Shown one piece after another: positions 19,344-29,215 of a stretch of DNA of 64,000 bases. The stretch's first letter is position 1. The number at the start of each line of letters is the position of its first letter. The DNA is from Fibrobacterota bacterium (GTDB lineage Bacteria; Fibrobacterota; Chitinivibrionia; Chitinivibrionales; Chitinispirillaceae). The translations under genes and the position numbers were made by a program. The DNA lies in contig JAEWVR010000018.1 of assembly GCA_023459055.1 (NCBI GenBank), positions 1 through 64,000 of the forward strand, written 5' to 3'. The notes under the pieces were generated by a model. That model did no database searches. It was not told where the DNA came from and saw nothing but the letters and a program-made list of their open reading frames with translations.

Positions 19344-20549
19344 TTATTGCAGATGCATCTTAAATGAACCTGCATTCTCACCATTGACTGTTACCGTAAC
19401 AATGCCGATACCTGATCTCAGTGCGCAAATATCATTTCTGTCAACCGAAAATTTTACTGTGTTATCTGCAGAATAGATACCGGACGATGTGTAAATACAC
19501 CTGCCGTTTACAGAATATACAGATAATCCTGTTACGCCGCCTGATCCCGATACAGAAATTGATATTCCATCATTCACTTTTACCACGCTGATGCCGACAT
19601 TCGAAAGCTTATTTTTTCTTGTAATAAACCCGGATCGGGTACCTGTTGTTTTATCCAGACCAAGAAACGCCAGCGCCTCTTCCTGCGGAACTTCAAGATT
19701 GTGAGGCAACCCCTGTTCGATGATCGTTTCAACAAGCACTTCGTTAAGTGCATTTGTATACCGTGTGCGGGTCCAGCCCGTCTTATAGTAATTCGTTTCT
19801 TTTGAATCGGCGATAGTGTCAATACCATGTACATTTGTCCATTGTTTCAATGCTTCACTAAAATTAACATAGCTCAACACCTCATCATTCGTACCATGCC
19901 ACATTTGAATTCTTGGACGTTTTCCAGTATAGCCAGGATAAGCAGCCCGTACAAGATCACCCCACTCTGCACCTGTTTTTGTTATTTTCCCCTGTGCACA
20001 GTCTGCATTCCAGCTGTTCGGACCAGCAAAACATCCAAACGGAACCCCTGCAAATGCCGCTCCTGCAGAAAAAACATCCGGATATGCTCCAAGCAGCAGA
20101 TTAGTCATCATTGCTCCGGATGAAACTCCCAAAACGTAAACCTGTGATGAATCCGCATTATATTTTTTAAGCACATACTTTACCATTGACACAATACCCA
20201 GAGGATCAGCGCCACCATTGTGTTTCAAGGCATTCTCAGAAGCAACATCCCAGCAGCCATCACTGCTCGCAGCATTCGGAAAAATCACCAGGTAACCATT
20301 CTTATCTGCGACGGATGCATATCGTGAACCATTGTAAATTGCCTGTGCCGTTCCATGACACCAATGACACGCAACAAGTACCGCCGGCTTTGAAGCAACA
20401 ACATCAGGAGTATACAGATACATTTTGATATTGCTTGGATTATCTCCAAAATTCGTCACCTCTTCGTATGTACCGGCAAATACCGTATTCTGAACGAATA
20501 AAAAAATTAAACTGATTATGTTCACTAACTGCTTTTTTGACCGGTACAT
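19344..20549 (-). CDS. Secreted CE1 / PHB-depolymerase-type esterase
   Basis: This alpha/beta-hydrolase of the LpqC / PHB depolymerase family includes acetylxylan and feruloyl esterases. The triad is S143 (GVSSG), D222 (GTNDEV) and H283 (GLPHNLE). PAVLVACHWCHG (about 55-66) holds the oxyanion region. A signal peptide (1-25, VFA-GT) and a T9SS-like tail (about 320-401; GLSVYSVNGRCIY) mark it as exported. I start at 20549 because AAGGG lies upstream and a signal peptide follows; the frame opens at 20606. Given the GH127 and fibro-slime genes, deacylation of hemicellulose is likely, but the exact substrate cannot be read. Confidence 0.82.
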   Translation of the reverse strand: MYRSKKQLVNIISLIFLFVQNTVFAGTYEEVTNFGDNPSNIKMYLYTPDVVASKPAVLVACHWCHGTAQAIYNGSRYASVADKNGYLVIFPNAASSDGCWDVASENALKHNGGADPLGIVSMVKYVLKKYNADSSQVYVLGVSSGAMMTNLLLGAYPDVFSAGAAFAGVPFGCFAGPNSWNADCAQGKITKTGAEWGDLVRAAYPGYTGKRPRIQMWHGTNDEVLSYVNFSEALKQWTNVHGIDTIADSKETNYYKTGWTRTRYTNALNEVLVETIIEQGLPHNLEVPQEEALAFLGLDKTTGTRSGFITRKNKLSNVGISVVKVNDGISISVSGSGGVTGLSVYSVNGRCIYTSSGIYSADNTVKFSVDRNDICALRSGIGIVTVTVNGENAGSFKMHLQ

Positions 20550-20882
20550 CCAGTTACCCTTTTCTGATAGTAGTTTAAAATATAGCACCAGATTCACACA
20601 CCCCAAGCAATGCGTACTGCTATTATAATATATCAGTTATTCAACAGTGGCACAACCAGGTGTTATCGTTCATTATTTAGCATTGCAAAGGAAGGGAAAC
20701 AATTTGAATATATCATGGAATTCTGATGGCAGGCAAAGATGATACTATTATTCCGGCAATTAAATATAACTCTGATTGTTAGAATTATTAATAAAAATGG
20801 CACTTTTATAATTACCGTGGAAATCATTTAATTGGCGGAGTAATAAAGAATTTGATTTTCTTATTATACATCTGCCTTTTTA
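20550..20882. other. Intergenic region, no feature recognised
   Basis: This is 333 bp of AT-rich DNA between two minus-strand genes. TGGCACTTTTAT at 20798-20809 is identical to a 12-mer at 26327-26338, but no full sigma-54 site accompanies either copy. Confidence 0.3.
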
Positions 20883-22430
20883 TCAACGTTTTGTATACTG
20901 GTTCCTGTTTACCCGTTTAAAATCTTCATGTGTCGCTTTGAAACCAGGTTTAAATCCGGTATAAATATGAAAACAGAATCCGAATTCTGCCCCTGTTCTG
21001 GCCCTGAAAAGCCAATCTCCGGATGCTCTGTACCACATATCATACGTCAACAACTTATTGACCAGTTCAAGCGATATTGTTGATGACTTCATTTTATTTT
21101 TCGAATATGTCCAGCCAAGTCGTAGAGGTATCTTACCGTAATCAATACCGCTTTCGAGATCTAGTGATACAGTATAGCCGCGTCCGAATTTGCCAATTTG
21201 TTCACTTGACAATTTACAACCAAAGGATATAAGCTGATAACTGAGTAGTGCATGATACTGTTCTTTAAGAGGAAACCGTGCGCTTAACAATCCGGTAAGA
21301 GCAGGAGAGAGCAGATAGTTGATATTACTGCCATCACTATTTACGGTAGTAATCATTGAATCTGTTTTATTCTTAAAAATGTCATAAAGATATACCGAGT
21401 CTTTTTTAACGGAAACATTCGTATAATTTATCTTATCATACCACCCCATCACTCCCAGATTTGTCAGACCGCCAGCAATTGAAAAACGATCGTTCTGTAA
21501 AGAGGCACCGACAGACAAACCTAGTCCTAATCCGTTAACATTGAGTATATCTGCAGAGCCGTCATCCTTGACTCCTGATGATTTAATGCGTATATTGCCT
21601 TTAACATTCATGACACCGCGTTTTGTATAGTCAAGGAGCAGTGTGTCAGCTGTCAATTCATAGTAGGTATGTCCAATCCTCTGGGTAACACCAAAACCAA
21701 ATTGTAACCTGTCAAAGAGAGTTCTGTCTTTCCATTTGAGTGCGACATCATAAGCCCGTCCCCACCCGCTCTGTATCTCTGTAACAAATTCACACTCTGA
21801 TTTTAGTGTGCTGAACGAGATTTGATTTTCCGGCTGAATTCCCTTATCGGTCGAGAAAACAACTGCAAGTATCTGTCCGGGAATATTTACATATCCATCA
21901 AAAATGGATTCAATGTTAAATCCCCATCCGTAGAAAAAATCTTTATGCTTTTTCGTTGCGATTTTCAAATATGGAAGCTGTGCTGTCATCCAGAGTTTAA
22001 TGTCTTTATTTGAAAAGGATGTGAGCTTTGACGAAACACTTGAGGGGGACAGACCCTCAAGTTCGAAACTTTCAATAAGCATTCTTGCGATCCAGGCATC
22101 AATAGTTGTATTATCAAACAGATACTTAAGCGGATTCGGCAGTGTCAATGCCGAATTGTTAATCTGCAGTGTAAGAGAGAACGGCAGTGGCAATTGCAAA
22201 CCAAACATCGGATTACCATCAGAAGCCAGTAGTGACGGATTGGATTCAACGCCATGCAATAACGAGACATCAGAGAGTGATGACCTGAACATGCTCTGGT
22301 TATTTTCATAACTGAATACTGCAGTGACAATTGATAGTAGTAACATCGCAGTATAAAAATAGATCTTAGTATTCCATTTCTTTACGGAATGATTGCAATT
22401 AACAGAAGTCATTTCTGTTACTAAATTCAT
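20883..22430 (-). CDS. Outer-membrane barrel of the DUF5723-like type, partner of the lipoprotein upstream
   Basis: The 515-residue exported protein has its signal at about 22-40 and begins the mature part with a VESNPSLLA motif typical of FadL/PorV/DUF5723-like barrels, followed by many alternating amphipathic strands. Its first 150 residues match the N-terminal half of the OmpA-type protein at 44901-47354: both have NP(S/A)LL, then a PLP(F/L)T-like strand, then a helical AW(I/V)A..L..SF(E/D)L.GL segment. It lies 12 bp after the lipoprotein gene at 22443 and is clearly co-transcribed. The function is unknown; outer-membrane scaffold or export role is inferred. Confidence 0.65.
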   Translation of the reverse strand: MNLVTEMTSVNCNHSVKKWNTKIYFYTAMLLLSIVTAVFSYENNQSMFRSSLSDVSLLHGVESNPSLLASDGNPMFGLQLPLPFSLTLQINNSALTLPNPLKYLFDNTTIDAWIARMLIESFELEGLSPSSVSSKLTSFSNKDIKLWMTAQLPYLKIATKKHKDFFYGWGFNIESIFDGYVNIPGQILAVVFSTDKGIQPENQISFSTLKSECEFVTEIQSGWGRAYDVALKWKDRTLFDRLQFGFGVTQRIGHTYYELTADTLLLDYTKRGVMNVKGNIRIKSSGVKDDGSADILNVNGLGLGLSVGASLQNDRFSIAGGLTNLGVMGWYDKINYTNVSVKKDSVYLYDIFKNKTDSMITTVNSDGSNINYLLSPALTGLLSARFPLKEQYHALLSYQLISFGCKLSSEQIGKFGRGYTVSLDLESGIDYGKIPLRLGWTYSKNKMKSSTISLELVNKLLTYDMWYRASGDWLFRARTGAEFGFCFHIYTGFKPGFKATHEDFKRVNRNQYTKR

Positions 22431-22442
22431 TTACCTGCCCCT

Positions 22443-24575
22443 CTATTGGTCATTGCCAAACATGGAGCTTGTTGAGTGCTGTCCTTTTAGCGATAGTTCA
22501 GCATTTACATCAATGTAATCGTTATCTCTGAGTGCATCAATGTCACAGGGAAACAGATCAATTATCCATTTTACTGAAAGACTGTCAGGTCCGGTGAGAC
22601 TACGAATATCTGTCTCATTGAATGAAATCAGATTTTCCTTTACCCCACCTCGTTGCGGAATTATCAACCCGCTTTTTCCCAGCAGATACACACTATCATT
22701 TTTATTTACATTTTGATCTTTAATCTGTACCGCACGCAGGCGTCCCACAATATTTGAATTATTATGTATCAACACTGACAGCTCAAGATCTTTACTTTTC
22801 ATAAGTTCAATATTTTGAGATGACAAAGGAAAAGACGCGGCATTACGGTTGAACTCAAAACTTATCGTGTCACGTATTCCCCAAACCAGGTACATGGCCA
22901 TTGCGATTTCCGCTTTGGCATCAAAAGCAGCATAAAACATGTTATCGTTCCTGTTAATAACATCCTTATCCAGGAATATTTTCTTATAGGGCTTGATAAT
23001 ATACGTAAGTGAATACCGTAATGAATCGGGTAACCGTTCTATAACCCGGTTAAAACTTGCCTGATGCGAATACTCTTTTCCGGCGGCAACATTTTCCATG
23101 GAAAACATCATGCTGTCAAGTACATCATTACTGTCGCGATCAAACTGCCGGCAGAGAAGATCTATATTTTCAAAACGGGTATCATCCGGAAACAAAAATT
23201 TGATATTAAGATTAAGATTTGTCCGGTCCGGGATAAGTCTGTTTCTAAAACTTTTTACTATATCGGATGTTGGCGACTGTGACAAAACAGGAATAACCCC
23301 TGTTGGATTGTTGATTCTTCTTTCGTATGTATAATAACCGTTGAGTGCTTTTAGATTTAACAACGGGGTACCTATTTTGATACCTGCACGCTCGATATTT
23401 TCAACGGTTACTATTTTCCCCTCAACAACAATTTCTGCATTAAACAGGAAATGCAGGGTATTTATTGTATCCTTGTTATCCCATGATGGCATTATGCGGG
23501 CATTACTTAATTTAATCTCATGATGACTTATGTCATCCTGACCATCTGTACCGTTTCGCGGGATCACAACATTTACAATCTTATCACCCTTAAAAAATGA
23601 GGAATCCATTGGATTTACAATCAAATCATTAGTACTTTCAATTGAATTCTGTTTGCAATACTCTGCATCCCAAATCGAATTAATTCTGCCATTAACCTTT
23701 AATCCGACAGGTAGTGTATTATTTATTGTAAACGGAAGCGTAAATGAACTGATATCAATAAATGATGCATTGAATCCAGCCTGCCCAAATGGAACATCTT
23801 TCTCATAAACAAAATTAAAACCAAGCAGTGAATCATTGATAATTGCCTTTTTAAAGTGAATTCCATCAAGATTCCCCGTAAACGAAAGCTGTAAATCAGG
23901 TTTTTGATTACCAGATTCCGGAACATAGCTGCATTCTATAAAAAACGTGTCATCAGCCGAGAATCCATCCAGCGCGGCCTTGATTACAATGCTGTTTTGA
24001 GGCTCGAGTAATGCAATGGATTCGAATGCAAGTGTATCAGTTTTGCTAATTACAGAATAAGAAATATTCTTTATAGCAGTCGTTAAAGAATGATTTTTTA
24101 CCAAAGCATTAAAAACTTCTGAGGTGTGTCCAAAATCGATATTCTTGATCAGGTTTAGGACGACGGTATCTCTCCAGAACATTTTTTGAGTCGTTACATC
24201 AAATGAACGCTTCATTAACGGTGATAAGTTAGGAATGTTAATTCCTGAAATAAGTGATTCCAGTTTAAGCTTGCGGATTACAAGATCACCTCTGATCCAA
24301 TCTTTATCTGTTTGTGGAATTGTAAATATGTCCGATCTGCATTGCTGATAAAATTGTTTGTCCTGCGACACAAACATTGTATCTCCTGAACGTGCAGAGT
24401 CATCAATAATATTCTTTGCCCTGAGTCCGAGCGTTGAAACGGCAAACTTCTCTTTTAGTAAAGGTACCGTATAGTTTACATCCCAGGTTAATGAATCTGT
24501 TGGTGAAACATTTGTGCAGGAATGCATAACTACCATGGTACATACTAATGTACCTATAATGTTAATAATCCTCAT
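22443..24575 (-). CDS. Large beta-rich lipoprotein, paralogue of the 47375-49534 protein
   Basis: I start at 24575 (710 residues) because GGAG lies 7 nt upstream and a lipoprotein signal ending MHS-C20 follows; the frame opens at 24611. The chain is beta-rich with no recognised domain. It resembles the 719-residue lipoprotein at 47375: both begin LxWxxxxxVPL after the lipidated end, share an NNSN segment around three quarters of the way (HNNSNIVGRLRAV versus RNNSNMHMRLYSL) and close with LxDxDYxDxxxxLxxxG. Both precede a barrel gene. The module may assemble a cell-envelope structure; no function is known to me. Confidence 0.65.
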   Translation of the reverse strand: MRIINIIGTLVCTMVVMHSCTNVSPTDSLTWDVNYTVPLLKEKFAVSTLGLRAKNIIDDSARSGDTMFVSQDKQFYQQCRSDIFTIPQTDKDWIRGDLVIRKLKLESLISGINIPNLSPLMKRSFDVTTQKMFWRDTVVLNLIKNIDFGHTSEVFNALVKNHSLTTAIKNISYSVISKTDTLAFESIALLEPQNSIVIKAALDGFSADDTFFIECSYVPESGNQKPDLQLSFTGNLDGIHFKKAIINDSLLGFNFVYEKDVPFGQAGFNASFIDISSFTLPFTINNTLPVGLKVNGRINSIWDAEYCKQNSIESTNDLIVNPMDSSFFKGDKIVNVVIPRNGTDGQDDISHHEIKLSNARIMPSWDNKDTINTLHFLFNAEIVVEGKIVTVENIERAGIKIGTPLLNLKALNGYYTYERRINNPTGVIPVLSQSPTSDIVKSFRNRLIPDRTNLNLNIKFLFPDDTRFENIDLLCRQFDRDSNDVLDSMMFSMENVAAGKEYSHQASFNRVIERLPDSLRYSLTYIIKPYKKIFLDKDVINRNDNMFYAAFDAKAEIAMAMYLVWGIRDTISFEFNRNAASFPLSSQNIELMKSKDLELSVLIHNNSNIVGRLRAVQIKDQNVNKNDSVYLLGKSGLIIPQRGGVKENLISFNETDIRSLTGPDSLSVKWIIDLFPCDIDALRDNDYIDVNAELSLKGQHSTSSMFGNDQ

Positions 24576-24931
24576 TTGCGGTCTCCGATTTGTAAATATC
24601 CTACATCCCACCCCGACATAATATTACAATTCTGAATAACACAAAAACAACCAGAAAACTCCACAAAATCGTGCTGATTTACCATTGAAAACACAGCATA
24701 TTCTTAATGTATTGATAAGTGACAACAATACATCTGCACTACAAATTATTTCCTGAATTAACCATATCCGGACAGCATTATCCCTGTATAAAAGATGTTT
24801 TTTTTGCCTGTTTTATTAGAAATCAATATGTTAGGTAAAGTCGCTGCGACAGCTTCCTGAAATCCGTTTGTATAATGAATCCGCGATCAGGTTGATTTGA
24901 CTAAATGGATGTTAAAAATATCATTACTGTT

Positions 24932-24960
24932 TTGATTCATCAGGGAAAACCTGATATAAT
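24932..24960 (+). promoter_or_regulatory. Sigma-70-type promoter upstream of the cytidylate-kinase-like gene
   Basis: TTGATT (24932-24937), 17 bp and TATAAT (24955-24960) form a near-consensus promoter about 125 bp before the ATG at 25086. The leader contains a CCGGAAA...TTTCCGG hairpin (25023-25057) before the GGAGG ribosome site. Upstream, 24576-24931 holds nothing else I recognise. Confidence 0.7.
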
Positions 24961-25085
24961 TTATATAGAGAATGTTTCTCAGCTGCGATATACTATGGTA
25001 CAATAAAATTGGCAGTAATAAACCGGAAAAAACATGCTCTCAGTGAGGGCTTTCCGGATTTGCACATTTTCAGGAGGAGTACCTT

Positions 25086-25715
25086 ATGGACGCAGATAAA
25101 AAAATACTTATCACCATAAGTCGTGAGCTGGGTAGTGGTGGCTCTTTTATCGGTCGCGTACTTGCCAGAGATCTTGGAATTTCGTACGTTGACAGAGAGA
25201 TCGTCCGTGAAGCGGCAAATTATTTCAAATTGCCGGAAAACAAAATCGACTCGCTCAATGAGAAACTCCGGTCCTTCTGGGACTCTTTCTATGTCAACAT
25301 AAACGGATACCAGGATATTTATGTTCCGCCTCAAATAGTTGGTCCCACTGATTGGGAACTATTTGAAATCGAGTCTCAGATAATAAGAAAAATTGCTGAA
25401 AACCGGTCTGCCGTCATTATCGGACGGTGTGGATTTCATGTGCTTAAAGAATATGCGCACCATACCAGGGTATTTCTCTATGCGGACAAGGATTTCCGTA
25501 TTGACAGAATACAAAAACTGAGAAATCTTTCTTATGAGGAAGCCGAGGCAATGGTAATACAAAGTGATAAAGATCGGAAAAACTACTATAAAACGTACGC
25601 AGGTAAAGACTGGTCGGATACGGGTAATTATGATATAGCAATTAACACAACGTCAATTGACTTATTTGCTGCAGTAAAAATGATTCGGAATTTCATTGAT
25701 GCATTCAAAGGATAG
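25086..25715 (+). CDS. Cytidylate kinase-like protein
   Basis: The 209-residue protein of the cytidylate-kinase-like family (PF13189) has a P-loop-like SRELGSGGSFIGRVLA at residues 13-28, a YVDREIV segment (about 35-41) as in nucleotide kinases, a VIIGRCGFHVL strand and a C-terminal lid rich in basic residues (QSDKDRKNYYK). Many genomes carry such a protein besides true Cmk; the substrate is unsettled. AGGAGG precedes the start. It stands alone behind its own promoter. Confidence 0.78.
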   Translation: MDADKKILITISRELGSGGSFIGRVLARDLGISYVDREIVREAANYFKLPENKIDSLNEKLRSFWDSFYVNINGYQDIYVPPQIVGPTDWELFEIESQIIRKIAENRSAVIIGRCGFHVLKEYAHHTRVFLYADKDFRIDRIQKLRNLSYEEAEAMVIQSDKDRKNYYKTYAGKDWSDTGNYDIAINTTSIDLFAAVKMIRNFIDAFKG

Positions 25716-25851
25716 TATCTGTCAGGGAAAACAGCACAACCCGATTACCCGCGTGAATGTCGATACCAAATACTATCAATAAAAGCAGTCCTGTAAGCTG
25801 CCGGAAGATCGTGACGGATTGTCACACATCAAAGCCGTGTAAGGAGTGGTG

Positions 25852-26199
25852 TTATTTTTTATTACCAGGAATAAACGACTTACCAGTAAAGGCAGCACAG
25901 CGGATAGTAAGTGTCATGGGTTTGCTTGTATCAGCCAGTGGAATTGATATTGAATTCATATGATCAAGCGAAACCGTGTCTTTACTGAAAATAACGTTAC
26001 CTGCCTGATCCGAAAGTATCATCGACAGTACATTCTTATTTTCAACGAATCGAATCTCCATGACAGAACCGTTTACCTTAAGAGAATATGGTGCCTGATA
26101 TGCAATACATGATGAATCAACGTTTTCAGTAAGTTCACTTGTAAATGCGCACGATGCCGCAGAAAATCCGAATAAAAGTGCAGAAAGCAATTTCCTCAT
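25852..26199 (-). CDS. Small exported lipoprotein-like protein
   Basis: The 115-residue protein has a signal peptide ending SAAS-C17, a good lipobox, and one beta-sandwich-like domain (VNGSVMEIRFVEN, VLSMILSDQAGNVIFSKD, ISIPL, MTLTIRC). The layout recalls the DUF3244/T9SS-tail fold, in which a short IxVTDxxGNVVYS strand is typical, but without the final sorting motif. It stands alone, convergent with the cytidylate-kinase-like gene. Function is unknown. Confidence 0.55.
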   Translation of the reverse strand: MRKLLSALLFGFSAASCAFTSELTENVDSSCIAYQAPYSLKVNGSVMEIRFVENKNVLSMILSDQAGNVIFSKDTVSLDHMNSISIPLADTSKPMTLTIRCAAFTGKSFIPGNKK

Positions 26200-26703
26200 A
26201 ACCCTGTAATCCTATTACAACTTGTACAGTAATACTTATCTTTTAATAATTCATCATTTCTAATATATGAAAACGATGTTCTTATCTGTTTAGTAGATTA
26301 ATTCTATTTTCCAGTTCATCGACAAGTGGCACTTTTATGGTACCTCATTGGTCAATTCTACTAAGTTATTGAATTGGATCTTATTCAACACTCTGTATTA
26401 TCTTATTTTGTAAATCGTCATTAATTCAATTTAAATACACCTGCACCTGTATGCAGGAATGCATCACCTTCAACGATGCTGATTATCCGTAGTGAAATAA
26501 ACAGTCTTACCAAGTATCAACACACACTAAAAACGCGATCTTTTCCACTACGGTAAAATCATAATTCTTCGGGTAATAACACCGTTGCTGATAATTTTCA
26601 GTCTTCCTTCCTGATGAAGCATAACTTATTTTACTTAATCTTTAAAAATATTCTGATAACCATCTCGAATATATGGTTATTTACACCGGAACCGGAGGAT
26701 TCA
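26200..26703. other. Intergenic region upstream of signal peptidase I
   Basis: This is AT-rich DNA with no convincing gene. An inverted pair CCGTAGTG (26487-26494) / CACTACGG (26546-26553) lies 51 bp apart and could form a leader hairpin. The frame of the next gene is open from 26614. Confidence 0.35.
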
Positions 26704-27789
26704 TTGTCTAAAGAACAGCAGTCAGGACGACGCTCTGAGCAGGCGGGCATGTTCCACTTTATGAAGGAAATGGGAAGCGCACTTGTTATGGCGCTCATTG
26801 CAATTGTGTATGTCATTCAGGCATTCAAGATCCCTACCGGATCTATGGAAAACAGCCTCCTTGTCGGTGATTTCCTTCTGGGTCTGAAATTTATTTATGG
26901 TGCACCGTTTATTCCCTACTCAAGAGAACTTGGTATTAATCAGCGCCTCCCTGCAATTCAGAATCCAAAACCAGGTGATGTTGTAATATTCAAATATCCC
27001 GGGAATGATAACAAGGATTATATTAAACGCTGCGTTGCCGGACCAGGATCTACAGTTGAACTGAGGGACACAGAACTTATCGTCGATGGAAAAGTGTTAC
27101 AACTTCCACCAAAAGGCAAATTTCTTCCAACACTTCGAAATCCCGACACCAAATTTTACAAACCCCTCTATATTCCTAAAAAAGGTGATACGTTCAAACC
27201 TTCAGAACTTGAACTGCGAGAGTTTCTGTTCCTCAAGCACCTGGTACATCAGGAAAACCCGACAAAAAAAGTCACGGTTCAATACCAGCTTTTCCTCAAC
27301 GGTAAATTTTCCAATAGCGTCCCATTCCCCAACTCAAACGCCGGTATTCCTATAACAATGAACATTCTCCATGAAAACAATATCGTTATCGGGCAAACCA
27401 AAGGCAAAAAAGTCTTTTTCAACCTAAACAACATTGACAACTGGACAGAACTTGACAAAGTCTTAAAATATCAGATTGCTATTCAGTTCCCGGATTCAAA
27501 CCCAACCTTTAAATATGCCCTCTTTCTTGATGGAAAACCACTTGACAGCTATACTGTCAGGTATGACAACTATTTCATGATGGGTGACAATCGGGACAAC
27601 TCACTTGACTCGCGCTACTGGGGATACCTCAACTACAACTATGTCAAGGCAAAAGCATTCATACTGTATTTTTCGCTTAACGAAACAACACCATATTACC
27701 TGCTCCCGATGAAAATCCGTTGGGAACGTATCGGAAAGCTTATCCGTTCATGGGATGGTGTAAATCCGGTTCCCGGAGTGAAGTGGTAA
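26704..27789 (+). CDS. lepB: Signal peptidase I with a large insertion, probable TTG start
   Basis: It cleaves signal peptides on the outer face of the inner membrane. One transmembrane helix (about 24-42) is followed by PTGSMENS with nucleophile S47, then the general-base lysine K108 in YIKRCVAGPG, and the closing GDNRDNSLDSRYWG box. About 160 residues (about 130-290) are inserted between these boxes, more than in E. coli LepB-like enzymes of this length, and may form an extra beta domain. I prefer the TTG at 26704 because GGAGG lies 5 nt upstream and the encoded MSKEQQ start is typical; the ATG at 26614 has no ribosome site. It would serve the many exported proteins here. Confidence 0.9.
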   Translation: MSKEQQSGRRSEQAGMFHFMKEMGSALVMALIAIVYVIQAFKIPTGSMENSLLVGDFLLGLKFIYGAPFIPYSRELGINQRLPAIQNPKPGDVVIFKYPGNDNKDYIKRCVAGPGSTVELRDTELIVDGKVLQLPPKGKFLPTLRNPDTKFYKPLYIPKKGDTFKPSELELREFLFLKHLVHQENPTKKVTVQYQLFLNGKFSNSVPFPNSNAGIPITMNILHENNIVIGQTKGKKVFFNLNNIDNWTELDKVLKYQIAIQFPDSNPTFKYALFLDGKPLDSYTVRYDNYFMMGDNRDNSLDSRYWGYLNYNYVKAKAFILYFSLNETTPYYLLPMKIRWERIGKLIRSWDGVNPVPGVKW

Positions 27790-27848
27790 TTGAAGTAGCA
27801 AGTAACCGATCCAAATACAGAGACGTATGGGATATGTCTCGTGTAAAT

Positions 27849-27879
27849 AAAAAAGGCTCACTTATGTGAGCCTTTTTTA
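27849..27879. terminator. Bidirectional terminator between signal peptidase and phosphofructokinase genes
   Basis: AAAAAGGCTCAC-TTA-(T)GTGAGCCTTTTTT has A-run and T-run on opposite sides of a strong stem, so it works for both convergent genes. Confidence 0.92.
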
Positions 27880-27892
27880 TTTGTGCTGATTA

Positions 27893-29215
27893 TTATATGT
27901 TTTTCATAAGCGGCGGCTGACCGGTTGCCTGAATGACATCACGCCACAATTCACCTTCCGGATCTATCGTGTTTCGTTTTTCCACAGCAAGCGGGATTGG
28001 TACGTGAACAAAGGTGTTATTAATCAGGCTCACAAGCATGTTGGTTTTACCTGCCATCGCAGCATGCACTGCATTGGTCCCAAGCCGGGTGCAGTAAATT
28101 GAATCACCCGGATCTGCTGCAGTGCTTCGAATAATATAGCTTGGATCAATATATCGTATGTTTGCATCGATTTTTTCACTTTTGAAGTATTTTGTTACCC
28201 TATCCTTGATATACAATCCAATGTCACCAAGCAGCGCGTTTCCTGATGCATCCTTACCGGCGGCGTCCTTCGACAAATACTCCTGCCCTGCTCCTTCGGC
28301 AACAACGATTACAGCGTGGTTTCTTTTTAGCACCCGGTTCTTAAGATGGACAAGCAGCCCATTTGGACCATCAAGATCAAATGGCACTTCAGGAATCAGT
28401 GTGAAATTTACATCATTGGAAGCAATTGACGTATGTGCGGCAATAAATCCACTTTCTCTTCCCATCAGTTTTACTATACTTATACCATTAATTGCACACC
28501 GGGCTTCAGTGTGCGCACAACTTACCGCTTCAACAGCTTTTGAAACAGCAGTCTCAAATCCAAATGACCTCTGAATGAAACAGAGATCATTATCAATTGT
28601 CTTTGGAATTCCAATCACGCTGATTTTCAGACCACGTTTCGCGATTTCTTCACTAATGCTAAGTGATCCCTTCTGCGTACCATCACCGCCAATAGAGAAA
28701 AGTATCGAAACATTCATACGCTCAAGGCTATCTACGATTTCGGTAACCCGCTCTCCCATGCCGCGTGATGAACCAAGTATTGATCCGCCATCCTTATGGA
28801 TATCACCGACAACATCCGGATTAAGATCAATAACCGGCAAATTCGATTCAGGCAGAAAACCCCGGTATCCATTTCGTATACCGGAGATTATTCTCACACC
28901 GTAAACATGCCAAAGAGACATGACTACAGCCCTGATAACATTGTTTAGACCCGGACACAACCCGCCGCAGGTAACGATTGCCGCATGAATCTTGACTGGA
29001 TCAAAGTAGATCATTTCCCGGGGGCCGGCTTTTTCTACAAGATTCTTCTTTGCATAGACCTGATTTGTTCCCGGAACCATGGTTACATCATTGATAATCA
29101 TGTCATTATCACTTACATATCCGGCAACATAATCATTTACTTTATTCGATAGAATAACCGGTGTTCTGATTGATGCAACCCCAAGATTCTGAATAGTAAA
29201 ATCAACAGTATCCAT
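27893..29215 (-). CDS. pfkA: 6-phosphofructokinase, ATP-type with Gly/Lys signature
   Basis: It phosphorylates fructose 6-phosphate. Phosphofructokinase motifs: CGGLCPGLN (83-91), RNGYRGF, GGSILGSSRG, GGDGT (176-180) and PKTIDND (204-210), with the catalytic aspartate in TID, and later GRESGFIA. Gly in GGDGT points to ATP, where PPi enzymes have Asp; the Lys in PKTIDND is shared with PPi enzymes and with plant or protist-type ATP enzymes. The protein therefore belongs to the long clade, not the E. coli type. The start at 29215 has AAAGGA 6 nt upstream; the frame opens at 29233. Confidence 0.88.
   Translation of the reverse strand: MDTVDFTIQNLGVASIRTPVILSNKVNDYVAGYVSDNDMIINDVTMVPGTNQVYAKKNLVEKAGPREMIYFDPVKIHAAIVTCGGLCPGLNNVIRAVVMSLWHVYGVRIISGIRNGYRGFLPESNLPVIDLNPDVVGDIHKDGGSILGSSRGMGERVTEIVDSLERMNVSILFSIGGDGTQKGSLSISEEIAKRGLKISVIGIPKTIDNDLCFIQRSFGFETAVSKAVEAVSCAHTEARCAINGISIVKLMGRESGFIAAHTSIASNDVNFTLIPEVPFDLDGPNGLLVHLKNRVLKRNHAVIVVAEGAGQEYLSKDAAGKDASGNALLGDIGLYIKDRVTKYFKSEKIDANIRYIDPSYIIRSTAADPGDSIYCTRLGTNAVHAAMAGKTNMLVSLINNTFVHVPIPLAVEKRNTIDPEGELWRDVIQATGQPPLMKNI

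Noticed and set aside
12040..20549. Polysaccharide utilisation locus (PUL) with SusC/SusD
   Set aside because: GH127, CE1-type esterase and LamG genes are near each other but on different units, and no SusC/SusD pair is present.
20798..26338. Identical TGGCACTTTTAT 12-mers as sigma-54 promoters
   Set aside because: The -24 TGGCAC is right, but the -12 TTGC element at the required spacing is missing at both places (20798-20809 and 26327-26338).
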